A stretch of DNA of 64,000 bases from Thermohalobaculum sp039026375 (GCA_039026375.1 JBCCML010000019.1:1-64000), one strand, 5' to 3'; numbered from the stretch's first letter, positions 1-8,483 are shown. A program made the numbers and translations. The notes: generated by a model from the sequence alone, not told the origin.

Positions 1-66
1 ATCGCCTGCCTTCGACAACGCCGCATACCGTTCATCAAGATCGAAGAAACCGCGCTGATCAGCCAT
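1..66 (-). CDS. IS5-family transposase, N-terminal fragment cut by window edge
   Basis: The minus strand opens with ATG at 64-66 and reads MADQRGFFDLDERYAALSKA and on to the window edge. This start is, from memory, the conserved N-terminus of a large group of IS5-family DDE transposases (FFDLDERYAAL, then a G-D pair). Only 22 residues are present, so the catalytic domain lies outside the window. The element should end a little to the right, probably within 67-145, where the minus strand reads CGCCCTGAAAAACC. The terminal repeat cannot be fixed without the other end. A probe for insertion next to the following lipoprotein gene. Confidence 0.7.
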   Translation of the reverse strand, partial: MADQRGFFDLDERYAALSKAGD

Positions 67-172
67 CTTATGCCCTTTGCTGCTGAAAGGATGGAATCAC
101 GATCAAGCACTCAGGGCGAGAGGTTTTTCAGGGCGTCCGATAGGATCTGGCTGACGGAACGGGGGATTGTCG

Positions 173-679
173 ATGCGCATTTTTGGGTTGGTCATTGCAC
201 TTTGCGGTCTGCTGGGCGCCTGTGCCTCACCAGAGGAGGAGGCGCGGTACGTTGCCGTGCAGGAACGCGAATTCCCGCTGCCGGTGCAGGCCTGTATCGA
301 TCACGTCACCGGCCAGCCCGTCCAGACCGAAAGCCTGATCGCGGCAGGATTCCTGAAGACAGAGCAAACCTACCGGCGGGAATTCACCGATCTGGACACG
401 GCGCTTTCCGCCAGGGGGGCAATCGACCTGACCCTGGCGGAAGACTGCGAGTTCTTCATTCCGGTCCACGTGATCCTGCCCGGTGTGCTCTACCAACGCA
501 TGAAGGCCGAGCTGCTCAGCCGCGGTTTCGAGGAAAAAGCCATGACGCTGGACCGCGGTCTGATCCCGCTAGAGCGCATCGTCTTCACCAATGGCGAGAC
601 GACCGTGCTGATGAGTAGCGGTACGACCAGCACAATTTTGCTGGGCATGGTGACCCGGCTGATCGCGGAGAAGGTTTAG
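173..679 (+). CDS. Predicted lipoprotein, function unknown
   Basis: A 168-residue protein starting at ATG 173, with GGGGG seven bases upstream; a TTG two codons earlier is possible but less well placed. The N-terminus is a lipoprotein signal: a short hydrophobic stretch followed by the lipobox LLGAC, so Cys17 should be lipidated and the protein anchored to a membrane. The mature part is acidic at first and has one internal cysteine pair (in QACIDH and EDCEFF) that could form a disulfide. I recognise no domain. It sits just beyond the edge of an IS5-type element and converges with the ThiE-like gene. Function is unknown. Confidence 0.7.
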   Translation: MRIFGLVIALCGLLGACASPEEEARYVAVQEREFPLPVQACIDHVTGQPVQTESLIAAGFLKTEQTYRREFTDLDTALSARGAIDLTLAEDCEFFIPVHVILPGVLYQRMKAELLSRGFEEKAMTLDRGLIPLERIVFTNGETTVLMSSGTTSTILLGMVTRLIAEKV

Positions 680-700
680 GCGGGCGATGCATGTCCAGGG

Positions 701-1321
701 TTAGACCAGCGCCGCGGCATAGGCCTTCAGCGCGCCGATCGGGTCATCGCCCTGCCACAGCGCCACATCCGGCACGACAAAGTCGGTGTGTTCTGACAAG
801 CGCTGTGCATCTGCGACGGTGACGCCGCCCTCGGCGACCGCAGGGGTTTCAATCATCTCGGCCCACCAGACGAACAACGCGTCATCCGCCCGGCTGTCAT
901 CGCCCAACAGCCCTGTGTCGCCCACCGGCCCCAGGCTGACATAATCCGCGCCCGCCTCGCCCAACACCATGCCCTGGTGCCGCGAGGCCCCGGCATAACC
1001 GCCGACAATGCGCTCGGTGCCCAGCGCTTTGCGCGCGTCGCGCACAGTGACCCGCCCGCTGGCCAGGTGCACGCCGTCCAGGCCCAGCGCGTCGACCAGG
1101 CGGATGTGATCGGCCACCACCAGCGCCACGTCGGCTGCGTGGCAAACCTCGATCAGGTGGTTGGCGGCGCGGGTCCAGTCCTCTTCCGGGGCGGCGCCCA
1201 GGTCCAGGCGGACACAGGCGACCGGCACTGCGTCTAGCGCCCCCGCCAGGATCGGCGCGAAGGCTTCCGGGTCAAAGCTGGGCGGTGTCACCAGGTACAG
1301 GCGCGGTTCGGTATCGGACAT
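701..1321 (-). CDS. ThiE/TenI-like thiamine-phosphate synthase family protein
   Basis: A 206-residue protein of the thiamine-phosphate synthase (ThiE/TenI) TIM-barrel family. ThiE joins the hydroxymethylpyrimidine and thiazole phosphates to make thiamine phosphate in the cytoplasm. Visible family features are the opening RLYLVTPP strand, LGLDGVHLASG around residue 80, and the phosphate-binding-like GADYVSLGPV segment near residue 125, followed by AVAEGGVT. The usual GQ-D after GVHL is replaced by ASG, and no other thiamine genes are nearby. It could therefore be a paralogue with another role, like TenI. Three 18-bp tandem repeats lie immediately upstream of its start. Confidence 0.7.
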   Translation of the reverse strand: MSDTEPRLYLVTPPSFDPEAFAPILAGALDAVPVACVRLDLGAAPEEDWTRAANHLIEVCHAADVALVVADHIRLVDALGLDGVHLASGRVTVRDARKALGTERIVGGYAGASRHQGMVLGEAGADYVSLGPVGDTGLLGDDSRADDALFVWWAEMIETPAVAEGGVTVADAQRLSEHTDFVVPDVALWQGDDPIGALKAYAAALV

Positions 1322-1325
1322 CGAA

Positions 1326-1379
1326 GTCTTTCGGGTGCGGGGCGTCTTTCAGGAACACGGCGACTTTCAGGAATACGGC
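1326..1379. repeat. Three tandem 18-bp repeats
   Basis: Three head-to-tail imperfect copies occupy 1326-1343, 1344-1361 and 1362-1379. The second and third match at 16 of 18 bases (core CTTTCAGGAAYACGGC); the first is more diverged. They fill nearly the whole gap between the end of the cupin gene and the start of the ThiE-like gene, so they would form part of the ThiE-like leader. The 18-bp period keeps an open frame. Function unknown. Confidence 0.75.
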
Positions 1380-1384
1380 GTCTC

Positions 1385-1816
1385 TTAGCTGCGCGGGGTA
1401 GGGCGCCAATCCGGGGGCGCCATCTCGAAGCCCGAAAACTCGAAGCCCGGCGAGACGGTGCAGCCCACCAGCGTATAGGCCCCCATCGAGGTCGCCGTCT
1501 GCCACCAGCCCTTTGGCACAATCCGCTGCGGGCGCTGGTTGGCGCCGAACTCAGGCCCCAACAGCATGGCCTGGGCGTCGTGGCCGTTCTCGGACAGGGT
1601 CAGAGACAGCGGCGCCCCGGCATACCAATGCCAGATTTCGGTCGCGTCCACCCGGTGCCAGTGGCTGAAATCGCCGGCCTCCAGCAGGTAATAGATCGCC
1701 GTGCCTGCGGCGCGCTCTCCGTCTGGGGCGTCGGCGCGCCAGGTCTCGGCATACCAGCCGCCTTCGGGGTGGGGCTGCAGGCCCAGGGCCTCGATCAATT
1801 GCTTCGGCGTCGACAT
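1385..1816 (-). CDS. Cupin domain protein, DUF985 family
   Basis: A 143-residue cytoplasmic protein of the DUF985 cupin family. The start at 1816 (MSTPKQLIEALGLQPHPEGG) is chosen because family members begin just before the LxPHPEGGW(Y/F) motif; a longer frame exists upstream but lies over the DUF1810 gene on the other strand. Cupin features: YYLLEAGDFSHWHRVDATEIWHWYAG holds the histidine-rich first motif, and VPKGWWQTA then VGCTVSPGFEFSGFE the second. These proteins are sometimes called YML079-like or sugar-epimerase-like; the reaction is not established. It may share a transcript with the ThiE-like gene 63 bp downstream. Confidence 0.85.
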   Translation of the reverse strand: MSTPKQLIEALGLQPHPEGGWYAETWRADAPDGERAAGTAIYYLLEAGDFSHWHRVDATEIWHWYAGAPLSLTLSENGHDAQAMLLGPEFGANQRPQRIVPKGWWQTATSMGAYTLVGCTVSPGFEFSGFEMAPPDWRPTPRS

Positions 1817-1918
1817 GTTCGGGCCCTGACTGAGTGCATCGGCTGGCCCCTTCTGACGCAAGGCCGCAACGGCGTCAAAGCCCTTGCGCTTTGGCGGGGT
1901 GATCCGCACCCTGGCGTC

Positions 1919-2344
1919 ATGGAAGATCCGTTCAACCTCAGCCGGTTCGTCAATGCCCAGGCCGGCGTGATCGGCCAGGTGCAGGCGGAATTGGGCGCCG
2001 GGCAGAAGGCCTCGCACTGGATGTGGTTCATCTTTCCGCAGTTGCGCGACCTCGGCCGGTCCCAGACGGCGAAGTTCTATGGCCTTAGCGGTGCCGAAGA
2101 GGCTGCGGCCTATCTGGCCCATCCGGCGCTGGGCGCGGCGCTACTGGAGTGCACGCGCCTGATGATTGCGGCCCGCCCGGCGTCTGCCGAGCAGATCCTG
2201 GGTAACATCGATGCGTTGAAGTTCCGGTCCTCCATGACGCTGTTTGCGGCACTGCCGGGCGCCGACCCGGTCTTTCAACAGGCGCTGGATGCGTTCTATG
2301 ACGGGCCGGACCCGCAGACTTTGGCGCTTTTGGCGGGCGGTTAA
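1919..2344 (+). CDS. DUF1810 family protein
   Basis: A 141-residue protein of the DUF1810 family (calpastatin-like in some annotations). Signature segments seen are NLSRFVNAQ near the start, SHWMWFIFPQLRDLGRS around residue 31, YLAHPALG and LKFRSSMTLFAAL in the C-terminal half. The start at 1919 was chosen because the frame upstream lies over the cupin gene and is not conserved-looking. It is transcribed away from that cupin gene with start codons about 100 bp apart, so a divergent promoter is expected between them. The molecular function of the family is unknown. Confidence 0.9.
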   Translation: MEDPFNLSRFVNAQAGVIGQVQAELGAGQKASHWMWFIFPQLRDLGRSQTAKFYGLSGAEEAAAYLAHPALGAALLECTRLMIAARPASAEQILGNIDALKFRSSMTLFAALPGADPVFQQALDAFYDGPDPQTLALLAGG

Positions 2345-2392
2345 CCCTGTTTCTGCACCTCGTGTGAAGGGCCGGCTGCTAGACCGGCGGAC

Positions 2393-3109
2393 ATGCGAAC
2401 GATCCTCCCTCAAAAGCTGCACATGCCGCAGCTGATCCGGCCGACCCGGCGCGATATGCTGGGCGGGCTGGCTGCCGGTGTCGTGGTGGCAGGCACCCCC
2501 CTTGGGGCGCTGTCAGCTGCCAAGGCGCCCAGGTTTCGCCCCCCACCGCACGGGCACATCTGGACCTACGACTATACCGACGGCCGGACCGAGCTGTTCC
2601 GCCGGTTGGAAGATGGCGCCTGGATCACCTGGACCGTCGTGCGTTACGACCGCTTCATCGACGACGAGCCGATGCAGGAGCGCAGCTATAACGTGCTCAG
2701 CGGCAACTGGATGGTGACGTTCGACGCCGAGCGCACGCCGTTGTTCGCCGCGGACCCCGATGACCGGCAATACCGCTGGCCGATCAGCGTCGGCGGCTTC
2801 TGGCGCTCGAAATACACCTATCGCGACTACCGCCGCGATGAACGCTTCAAGGCCATGGCAAATTGGAAGGTCGTGGCGTTCGAGCTGCGCGACAGCATCA
2901 TGGGCCGGGTGCGCACGGTGCGCCTGCACTCCGACGGGGAACGCCGCCAGATCCAGCACTGGTTTGCCTGGGACCTGGGCGTGCCGCTGCGCGAGGTCAT
3001 TCACGAAGACGGCAAACTGATGCACGACAAGGTGCTGGCCCGCTACGAGGTCGATCCAAACCCGCCGCCGCCGGAGACGGATGGCGAGGACGCCCCGAAG
3101 GAAAAGTGA
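2393..3109 (+). CDS. Exported protein with Tat-type signal, function unknown
   Basis: A 238-residue protein; ATG 2423 (MPQLIRPTRRDM) is an alternative, shorter start. The N-terminus has a twin-arginine-like signal, TRRDMLGGLAAGVVVAG, with a probable cleavage after LSAAKA, so it is likely exported folded through Tat. The mature part is rich in Trp, Tyr and Arg and looks like a beta-rich domain; no catalytic motif is recognised. The C-terminus is low-complexity and acidic or proline-rich (NPPPPETDGEDAPKEK). It converges with the aldolase gene across a strong terminator hairpin. Confidence 0.75.
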   Translation: MRTILPQKLHMPQLIRPTRRDMLGGLAAGVVVAGTPLGALSAAKAPRFRPPPHGHIWTYDYTDGRTELFRRLEDGAWITWTVVRYDRFIDDEPMQERSYNVLSGNWMVTFDAERTPLFAADPDDRQYRWPISVGGFWRSKYTYRDYRRDERFKAMANWKVVAFELRDSIMGRVRTVRLHSDGERRQIQHWFAWDLGVPLREVIHEDGKLMHDKVLARYEVDPNPPPPETDGEDAPKEK

Positions 3110-3147
3110 CCGCGCCCATCGGGACCACGCGCCCCGAAAAAGCAAAA

Positions 3148-3167
3148 CGCCGCCCCCGGGGGCGGCG
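3148..3167 (-). terminator. Rho-independent terminator of the aldolase gene
   Basis: A perfect 10-bp inverted repeat (CGCCGCCCCC / GGGGGCGGCG) with no unpaired loop bases in DNA. On the minus strand it is followed by TTTTGCTTTTT (3147 down to 3137), so it terminates the aldolase transcript ending at 3194. On the plus strand there is no T run. Confidence 0.85.
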
Positions 3168-3193
3168 CCTGCAACCGGTTGCCGCTAAAACCC

Positions 3194-4123
3194 TCAGGCC
3201 TTGCCGCGGTAGATCTCGACCAGTTTGGCCAGCATCGCCAACGCATCTTCGCGCGGACGCTGGAAGGTGTTGCGCCCGATGATCGAGCCGTTGCCGCCGC
3301 CATCGCGGATGGCGCGGGCGTCGTCATAAACCGAGTCGGCGCCCTTTTTCGAGCCGCCCGAGAAGACGATCAGCCGCCGGCCGTTCAGCGCTGACTTCAC
3401 GCAGTCGGACACGCGGGCAGCCTGGGTGGCGATATCGATCTTCTCGTCCTCGTAGACCTTCTTGGCCTCTTTCAGCATCAGGTGGTCGGTCGACAGCTTC
3501 ACCTTGATGATGTGGGCCCCCAACAGGGCCGCGATGTGCGCGGCATAGGACGCGATGTCGATGGCGGTCTCGCCTTCCTTGGTGATGGCTTCCCCGCGCG
3601 GATAGGACCAGATGACCGTGGCAATGCCGCAGGCGGCGGCTTCGCGGCGCATCTCGACAATCTCCTCGAACATATCCAAGGCCATGTCCGAGCCAGGATA
3701 GACCGTAAAGCCGATGGCCGAGCAGCCCAACCGCAGCGCATCATCGACCGAGGCGGTGACCGCCTGGTTCTTGCCTGCCGTCGATGACATCAGCGAGTTG
3801 GCCGAGTTCACTTTCAGGATCGTCGGGATCTGGCCGGCAAAGGTGTCGGCCCCAGCCTCCAGCGGACCCAGGGGGGCGGCATAGGCATTCAGGCCGGCAT
3901 CGATCGCCATCTGATAGTGATAGTGCGGATCATAGGCCGGCGGGTTCGGCGCGAACGAGCGGGCGGGGCCGTGCTCGAAGCCCTGGTCGACCGGCAGGAT
4001 GATCATTTTACCGGTGCCGCCCAGCTTCCCGGTCATCAGCATCCGGCACAGATTGCCTTTGACGCCCGGGTTGTCTGTCTCGTAGCCGGATAGGATTTTT
4101 TGGACGGTCCTGGTCGCCTTCAT
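3194..4123 (-). CDS. fbaB: Class I fructose-bisphosphate aldolase (DhnA/FbaB type)
   Basis: A 309-residue cytoplasmic enzyme of the DhnA/FbaB family, which cleaves fructose 1,6-bisphosphate to glyceraldehyde 3-phosphate and dihydroxyacetone phosphate (EC 4.1.2.13) through a Schiff base. Visible features: LPVDQGFEHGP at 44-53, the probable Schiff-base lysine in AHIIKVK (Lys207), IVFSGGSKKG and the phosphate-binding GGGNGSIIGRNTFQR near the C-terminus. Length fits the family. The same strand carries pgk and gap within 6 kb, so the region holds the lower-glycolysis/gluconeogenesis genes, though as separate units. A hairpin terminator follows. An archaeal-type alternative activity of the DhnA family (2-amino-3,7-dideoxy synthase) is less likely in this setting. 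Confidence 0.9.
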   Translation of the reverse strand: MKATRTVQKILSGYETDNPGVKGNLCRMLMTGKLGGTGKMIILPVDQGFEHGPARSFAPNPPAYDPHYHYQMAIDAGLNAYAAPLGPLEAGADTFAGQIPTILKVNSANSLMSSTAGKNQAVTASVDDALRLGCSAIGFTVYPGSDMALDMFEEIVEMRREAAACGIATVIWSYPRGEAITKEGETAIDIASYAAHIAALLGAHIIKVKLSTDHLMLKEAKKVYEDEKIDIATQAARVSDCVKSALNGRRLIVFSGGSKKGADSVYDDARAIRDGGGNGSIIGRNTFQRPREDALAMLAKLVEIYRGKA

Positions 4124-4179
4124 CGGTCACACCTTTGCTCAGGGAAATGAACTTGGCGCGGGGTTACCCGTGGACCGGG

Positions 4180-4239
4180 GCAGGGGTCAAGGGGGCAGGC
4201 GCAAAGGAGTCAGGGGTCTATTCAGCAGGGGTCAAGGGG
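4180..4239. repeat. Direct repeat upstream of the aldolase gene
   Basis: The 15-mer GCAGGGGTCAAGGGG occurs at 4180-4194 and again at 4225-4239, with a partial copy (CAGGGGTCT) between. The copies lie 57-116 bp upstream of the aldolase start, in its leader or promoter region. They may simply reflect local duplication. Confidence 0.6.
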
Positions 4240-4270
4240 CAGACGCATCGGCCCGCCCCTTGGGTGTCGC

Positions 4271-5842
4271 TTAGCGCGCGCGGGCGGCGATGGCCGCACC
4301 CATGCCTTCCGTCCAGATGGCCAGGGCTTCGCTGGCGGCCTCGTCGGCGGCCGTGCGCCAGACGTCATTCCCACCAAAGCGCTGATCCAGACGCTTGCGC
4401 AGATTGGCTGCCCCCTGGTCGCCCGCGGCCGAGGCCAACGATGACAGCAGATAGGCCACCATGTAGCTGCGCGGCACTCCACGGCCCACGGCGGCGGCAT
4501 GGGCGGCCTTGCGGATCGCGCTGACATCGCCGGCTTCGATCGCGGCCAGGATCCCGGCCCGGTAGGCCTCCAGCTCGGGCCACTGTTCGCCCACGCCTTC
4601 CTGCGCGTCCAGGATCTCCTTGGTCGACATGTCCGCCTCCAGCCGGTCGGCAATGCCGATGGCCCGGGATTCGCCACCCGCCATGGCGACCATGGCCGCG
4701 GCATAGGCTTCCAGCGAGGGGCCCGCCTGCGACAGAGCATCGGCCACGATCAACCCGGCCTCGGCGTTCCAGGCTTCGACCAGCGGGGTCAACAGCGCTT
4801 CCCCATCGCTGAGCGAGCGCGGTGCACCGACGCCCGTCATCAGGGCGCGACCCACGGTGATCTTCGTGGCGTCATCCATGCCGGCCCCGCCTTGCAGGGC
4901 AGCCGACAGACCGGCCGGCGACACGACGGCCCGATAGGCGGCCGGGGCTCCCGACACCGTGGGCTGCAGGACGGCAATGATGTCATCCGGGCTGCCGAAT
5001 GTGTCCGGGCCCAGATAGACTCCGCCATCGGGCGCGGCCGTGATCACCAAACGGTCCTTGTCCTGGACAAAGCGCCCAACCTCGGTGGCCAGGTTCTGCA
5101 CGAAGGCCTGGCCTTCCGGCGTGCCGCCCAGCATCTGGCCCAGCATGCCCTGGATCATGCCCGGCAGCTGATTGACGTCGCCGACCTGCTGGCCGACCAT
5201 CGGCTCCAGCCGCTCCCACAGGCCGCGGTTCTCCAGCGTCACCTCGGCCGAACCCAGGAACGCCACCGGCGTCGGATCGCCGCCGCCATCCATGGGCAGG
5301 CGGAACCACAGGTAATTGAAGCCGGCCGAGATCGTCAGATCGGCGGCATCTTCGATGGCTGCGATCACGTTGATATCGGCGGCCGAGCTGGGCAGGTCAT
5401 AGGCGATGTCGATCGAGACCGCCTCGGCCGTCAGGCCATCGGTATAGCCGAACGCTGGCAGCATGCCGCCCACATCGGGGGGCAGACAGGCGGCGGGCAT
5501 TGTCAGGCCGGCCACCTCGATGGTGCTGGAGAGGGTTTCGAAGTTCGTCAAACCGGCAATCACGGCGCGATCGATCAGCACTTCGCAGGCAAAGTCCTGA
5601 TCCCAGGGCAGCTCGGGATAAACAATGACATCTGACAGGATCAGATTGCCGGTGCGCGGCTCGATCGTCAGCGATTCATAGGTCAGATCGACGAAGCTGC
5701 GCGCAACCAGGACCTGATACTGAACCAGCAGGCGCTGAAAACTGTTGAAAAAGTCTTCGACGGAATTGGGCTGTTGGGCGGTGACCGGTGTTGCAGCCAA
5801 CGCCAAAGCGGCCGCCAGGGCGGCGGGCTTGTGAAGTTTCAT
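4271..5842 (-). CDS. Secreted/periplasmic protein, function unknown
   Basis: A 523-residue protein with a clear Sec signal peptide (KLHKPAALAAALALAATPVTA, cleavage after about residue 22). The mature protein is acidic and alanine-rich. Residues about 45-330 look beta-rich, reminiscent of AsmA/DUF-type envelope proteins (SLTIEPRTGNLILSDVIVYP), and the C-terminal 150 residues look helical, with Sel1-like or TPR-like spacing of alanines. I do not recognise a named domain. It lies between pgk and the aldolase gene on the same strand but is separated from both by more than 100 bp. The gene carries the CTGTTGCAATTGTTACAG partial palindrome 57 bp upstream of its start. Confidence 0.7.
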   Translation of the reverse strand: MKLHKPAALAAALALAATPVTAQQPNSVEDFFNSFQRLLVQYQVLVARSFVDLTYESLTIEPRTGNLILSDVIVYPELPWDQDFACEVLIDRAVIAGLTNFETLSSTIEVAGLTMPAACLPPDVGGMLPAFGYTDGLTAEAVSIDIAYDLPSSAADINVIAAIEDAADLTISAGFNYLWFRLPMDGGGDPTPVAFLGSAEVTLENRGLWERLEPMVGQQVGDVNQLPGMIQGMLGQMLGGTPEGQAFVQNLATEVGRFVQDKDRLVITAAPDGGVYLGPDTFGSPDDIIAVLQPTVSGAPAAYRAVVSPAGLSAALQGGAGMDDATKITVGRALMTGVGAPRSLSDGEALLTPLVEAWNAEAGLIVADALSQAGPSLEAYAAAMVAMAGGESRAIGIADRLEADMSTKEILDAQEGVGEQWPELEAYRAGILAAIEAGDVSAIRKAAHAAAVGRGVPRSYMVAYLLSSLASAAGDQGAANLRKRLDQRFGGNDVWRTAADEAASEALAIWTEGMGAAIAARAR

Positions 5843-5898
5843 GGAAGGCTCCCTGTAAGTCCGAAGGTACAGGGTAACATGATTCGAGCGCTCTCGAT

Positions 5899-5916
5899 CT
5901 GTTGCAATTGTTACAG
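5899..5916. promoter_or_regulatory. Imperfect palindrome, possible operator
   Basis: CTGTTGCAATTGTTACAG is an imperfect palindrome around a CAATTG centre. It lies 57-74 bp upstream of the start of the secreted-protein gene and 50 bp beyond the end of pgk. The cognate regulator is unknown, and the symmetry is broken at two positions per arm. Confidence 0.35.
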
Positions 5917-5965
5917 ACAGGCCCGTGTAACCCGGTTATTCGCAGCTTGTGAACGTTAGGCGGGA

Positions 5966-7156
5966 TTAGCCTGACAGCGCTGCAACCCCTGGCAGAGTTT
6001 TGCCCTCCAACCACTCCAGAAACGCGCCACCGGCCGTCGAGACATAGGTGAACTGCGCCGCAGCGCCCGAGTTGTTCAGGGCAGCGACGGTGTCGCCACC
6101 GCCTGCCACTGTCAGCAATTGGCCGGCCGCCGTCAGCTCGGCCGCCTTGGCGGCTGCGGCATCGGTCGCGGCGTTGAAGGGCGGGATCTCGAAGGCACCC
6201 AACGGGCCGTTCCAGACCACGGTCTTGGCGCTTTCGAACCGGGCGCAGATGTCCGCGGTCGCCTGTGGCCCGGCGTCCAGGATCATTGCATCCGGCGGGC
6301 AGGCATCGGCGGCGACCACTTCGCTGTCGGCCCCAGCCTTGAATTCCCGGGCGACGACGACATCGCTGGGCAGCACCAGCTCGCAGCTTTGGGCGGCCGC
6401 TTTCGCCATGATGTCTTGGGCGGTGTCCAGAAGGTCATGCTCGCAGAGCGACTTACCCACATCGATCCCGCCTGCCGCCAGGAAGGTGTTTGCCATACCG
6501 CCGCCGATGACGATCTGGTCGACCTTGTCGATCAGGTTGCCCAGCAGGTCCAGCTTGGTGGACACCTTGGCGCCGCCGACCACGGCGATGACGGGGCGCT
6601 CGGGCTCGGCCAGTGCCTTTTCCAGCGCTTCCAGTTCCGCCTGCATCAGGCGCCCGGCAACGGCGGGGATGTGGTGGGCGATTCCCTCGGTCGAGGCATG
6701 CGCCCGGTGCGCGGCCGAGAACGCATCGTTGACATAGATATCGCCGTGCCCCGCCAGCTGCTTGGCAAAGGCGGGGTCGTTCGCCTCCTCCGCCGCATGA
6801 AAGCGCGTGTTCTCAAGCATCAGGACCGTGCCGGGGGTCTGGTCGAACACCGCGTTCTCCGCCATGGGGCCGATGCAGTCGGGCGCAAAGCCCACGCTGA
6901 CGCCCAGCACGTCGGAGAGCGGGCCGATCAGATTGGCCAGCGTATAGTCGGGGTTCACCTGACCCTTGGGCCGACCAAAATGTGCCAGGATCACGGGTTT
7001 GCCGCCCTTGGACAGGATCTCGGTCAGGGTGGGCTTGATCGCCTCCATCCGGGTTGCATCCGTGACTTGGCGGTCCTGCATGGGCACGTTGATGTCGACG
7101 CGCACAAGCACCGTCTTGCCGGCCACATCGACATCGTCCAGCGTCTTGAAAGGCAT
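5966..7156 (-). CDS. pgk: Phosphoglycerate kinase
   Basis: A 396-residue cytoplasmic enzyme moving a phosphate between 1,3-bisphosphoglycerate and ADP (EC 2.7.2.3). Length is normal for bacterial Pgk. Seen: substrate-site segments VRVDINVP (18-25), ILAHFGRPKG near 60 and VNDAFSAAHRAHAS near 150; nucleotide-site segments GGAKVSTKL, GGGMANTFL, WNGPLGAFE, and the C-terminal GGGDTVAAL. It is on the same strand as gap (upstream, after two unrelated genes) and the aldolase (downstream), giving a loose glycolysis/Calvin-type cluster. Whether it works in glycolysis or gluconeogenesis cannot be told from the sequence. Confidence 0.97.
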   Translation of the reverse strand: MPFKTLDDVDVAGKTVLVRVDINVPMQDRQVTDATRMEAIKPTLTEILSKGGKPVILAHFGRPKGQVNPDYTLANLIGPLSDVLGVSVGFAPDCIGPMAENAVFDQTPGTVLMLENTRFHAAEEANDPAFAKQLAGHGDIYVNDAFSAAHRAHASTEGIAHHIPAVAGRLMQAELEALEKALAEPERPVIAVVGGAKVSTKLDLLGNLIDKVDQIVIGGGMANTFLAAGGIDVGKSLCEHDLLDTAQDIMAKAAAQSCELVLPSDVVVAREFKAGADSEVVAADACPPDAMILDAGPQATADICARFESAKTVVWNGPLGAFEIPPFNAATDAAAAKAAELTAAGQLLTVAGGGDTVAALNNSGAAAQFTYVSTAGGAFLEWLEGKTLPGVAALSG

Positions 7157-7263
7157 CTCGCGCTCCCGTTCCTCTCGAACCCGCGCGCCTTATGAAGAAG
7201 GGCAGGCCGGACTTCAACCGGCGAGTGCGCGGGCCGCTCCGGATGGCGGGTGCAAGATGGGTC

Positions 7264-7851
7264 TCAGTCCCCTGCGGCAAGGTCCTTGATCAGCAGCACC
7301 CACTCGCCCGGGGCTTTGTCCCAGCCCTGCGCGGCGGCGGGGCGGCGGGCCGTCTCGACATAGCCCGTGCGTTCATAGAGCCGCCGGGCGCCCGTGTTCT
7401 CGGCATCGACGATGATTGACATCCGCTGCTGTCCCTCGGCCCGGCCGATCTGTTCGGCCAGCGCCAGCAACTGCCCGCCCAAACCCTGGCCGCGATGTTC
7501 GGGCAGGGCGGCCAGCACGTTCACATACCAGGAATTGGGCGCCAGGTTCTCCAGCTCTTGCAGCGGGACGAACAGGTTGGGCAAATCATTGGTGGGCTCA
7601 GGGTCCGGGCCGATGACATAGCCGGTCAGCCCGGCCAACGCCCCCTGGCCGTGATCAATGACGACGATCTGGCCTTCGGCTGCCTTCGCCGCCTGACGCG
7701 CGCGGCCGACATCCCAGGGGTCCTGGCCTTCTTCGGCCATCTGGGTCCACAGGTATTCCGGCATGCCCTCGCCGGCCCAGTTGACGAAACGCGCCAGCAC
7801 GTCGGCATCGTCGGGCGTGGCCAGGCGGAACGGATGGGACAGCGGGATCAT
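7264..7851 (-). CDS. GNAT family N-acetyltransferase
   Basis: A 195-residue cytoplasmic protein of the GCN5-related acetyltransferase superfamily, which moves an acetyl group from acetyl-CoA to an amine. The acetyl-CoA-binding motif A is seen as VNVLAALPEHRGQGLGGQLL, containing the diagnostic R-G-Q-G-L-G loop, followed by NTGARRLYERTGYVET, the typical motif B region. The N-terminal FRLATPDDADVLARFVNWA opening is also usual for the family. The substrate is unknown. It lies 100 bp upstream of pgk on the same strand and could be co-transcribed with it. Confidence 0.9.
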   Translation of the reverse strand: MIPLSHPFRLATPDDADVLARFVNWAGEGMPEYLWTQMAEEGQDPWDVGRARQAAKAAEGQIVVIDHGQGALAGLTGYVIGPDPEPTNDLPNLFVPLQELENLAPNSWYVNVLAALPEHRGQGLGGQLLALAEQIGRAEGQQRMSIIVDAENTGARRLYERTGYVETARRPAAAQGWDKAPGEWVLLIKDLAAGD

Positions 7852-7943
7852 ATGGGAACCTCGGAAATGGTGGGCGAGAATCGCCGGAAAAATACGGTCG
7901 CCGATATGCCACCGAAACCCATCGACGCGCCGCGCCTTTCAGA

Positions 7944-8483
7944 TCAAATCCCCGTGGGTTTGCCGTCCAGGCTGATCGCGTTTTTGCGCTGCCAGTAGTC
8001 GCGCACGCCGTCGGGGCCCATCTGGTCGAAGAAGGGCACCAGCTCGGTCTCGCCCCGCGGGCCCTTGTAGTCGAAGAACGGCACGCCGGTGCCGCAGGAG
8101 GTCTGGACCAGCTCTACGCTCATGTCGAAGATCTGGCGGGTGCCCGCCATCTGGGGGAAGTGGGCGGCCATCCCCTCCCACCCGTCATCGCCCGGATGAT
8201 AGGCCCGCGCCGAGCCATAGACGCGCAGGATCATCGGATCGCCCTCGGTCGACATGAACATCAGCGTCATGCGGGGGCTTTCGCGCAGATGCGCCGCGGT
8301 CTCGTTCCCGCTGCCTGACAGGTTCAGCCACAGGATCCGCCGGTCATCCAGGATGCGCAGCGAGTCGAGGCCCTTGGGCGACAGGTTCACCCGCCCCTCG
8401 GGCGCCGCGGTCGCCACAAAGAACATGTGCTGGCGGGCGATGAAGGCGCGCAGGGTGCCGTTCAGCTTCTTGTTGGTGGGCAT
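7944..8483 (-). CDS. Pyridoxamine 5'-phosphate oxidase-like (split-barrel FMN) protein
   Basis: A 179-residue protein of the PNPOx-like split beta-barrel family. The start at 8483 is set by AAGGAGAG just upstream; a longer frame exists. The N-terminal half carries the usual pattern HMFFVATAAPEGRVNLSPKG and then a strand with RILWLNLSGSGNETAAHL, corresponding to the flavin-contacting part of the family; FFDYKGPRGE lies in the C-terminal part. Members bind FMN, F420 or haem-related ligands and act as oxidoreductases, but this one is not obviously PdxH. It lies between the GNAT gene and gap, all on the minus strand. Confidence 0.85.
   Translation of the reverse strand: MPTNKKLNGTLRAFIARQHMFFVATAAPEGRVNLSPKGLDSLRILDDRRILWLNLSGSGNETAAHLRESPRMTLMFMSTEGDPMILRVYGSARAYHPGDDGWEGMAAHFPQMAGTRQIFDMSVELVQTSCGTGVPFFDYKGPRGETELVPFFDQMGPDGVRDYWQRKNAISLDGKPTGI

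Noticed and set aside
70..618. Frame overlapping the lipoprotein gene
   Set aside because: It reads through the IS edge and the lipoprotein in another phase, with repetitive Arg/Gly content and no motif.
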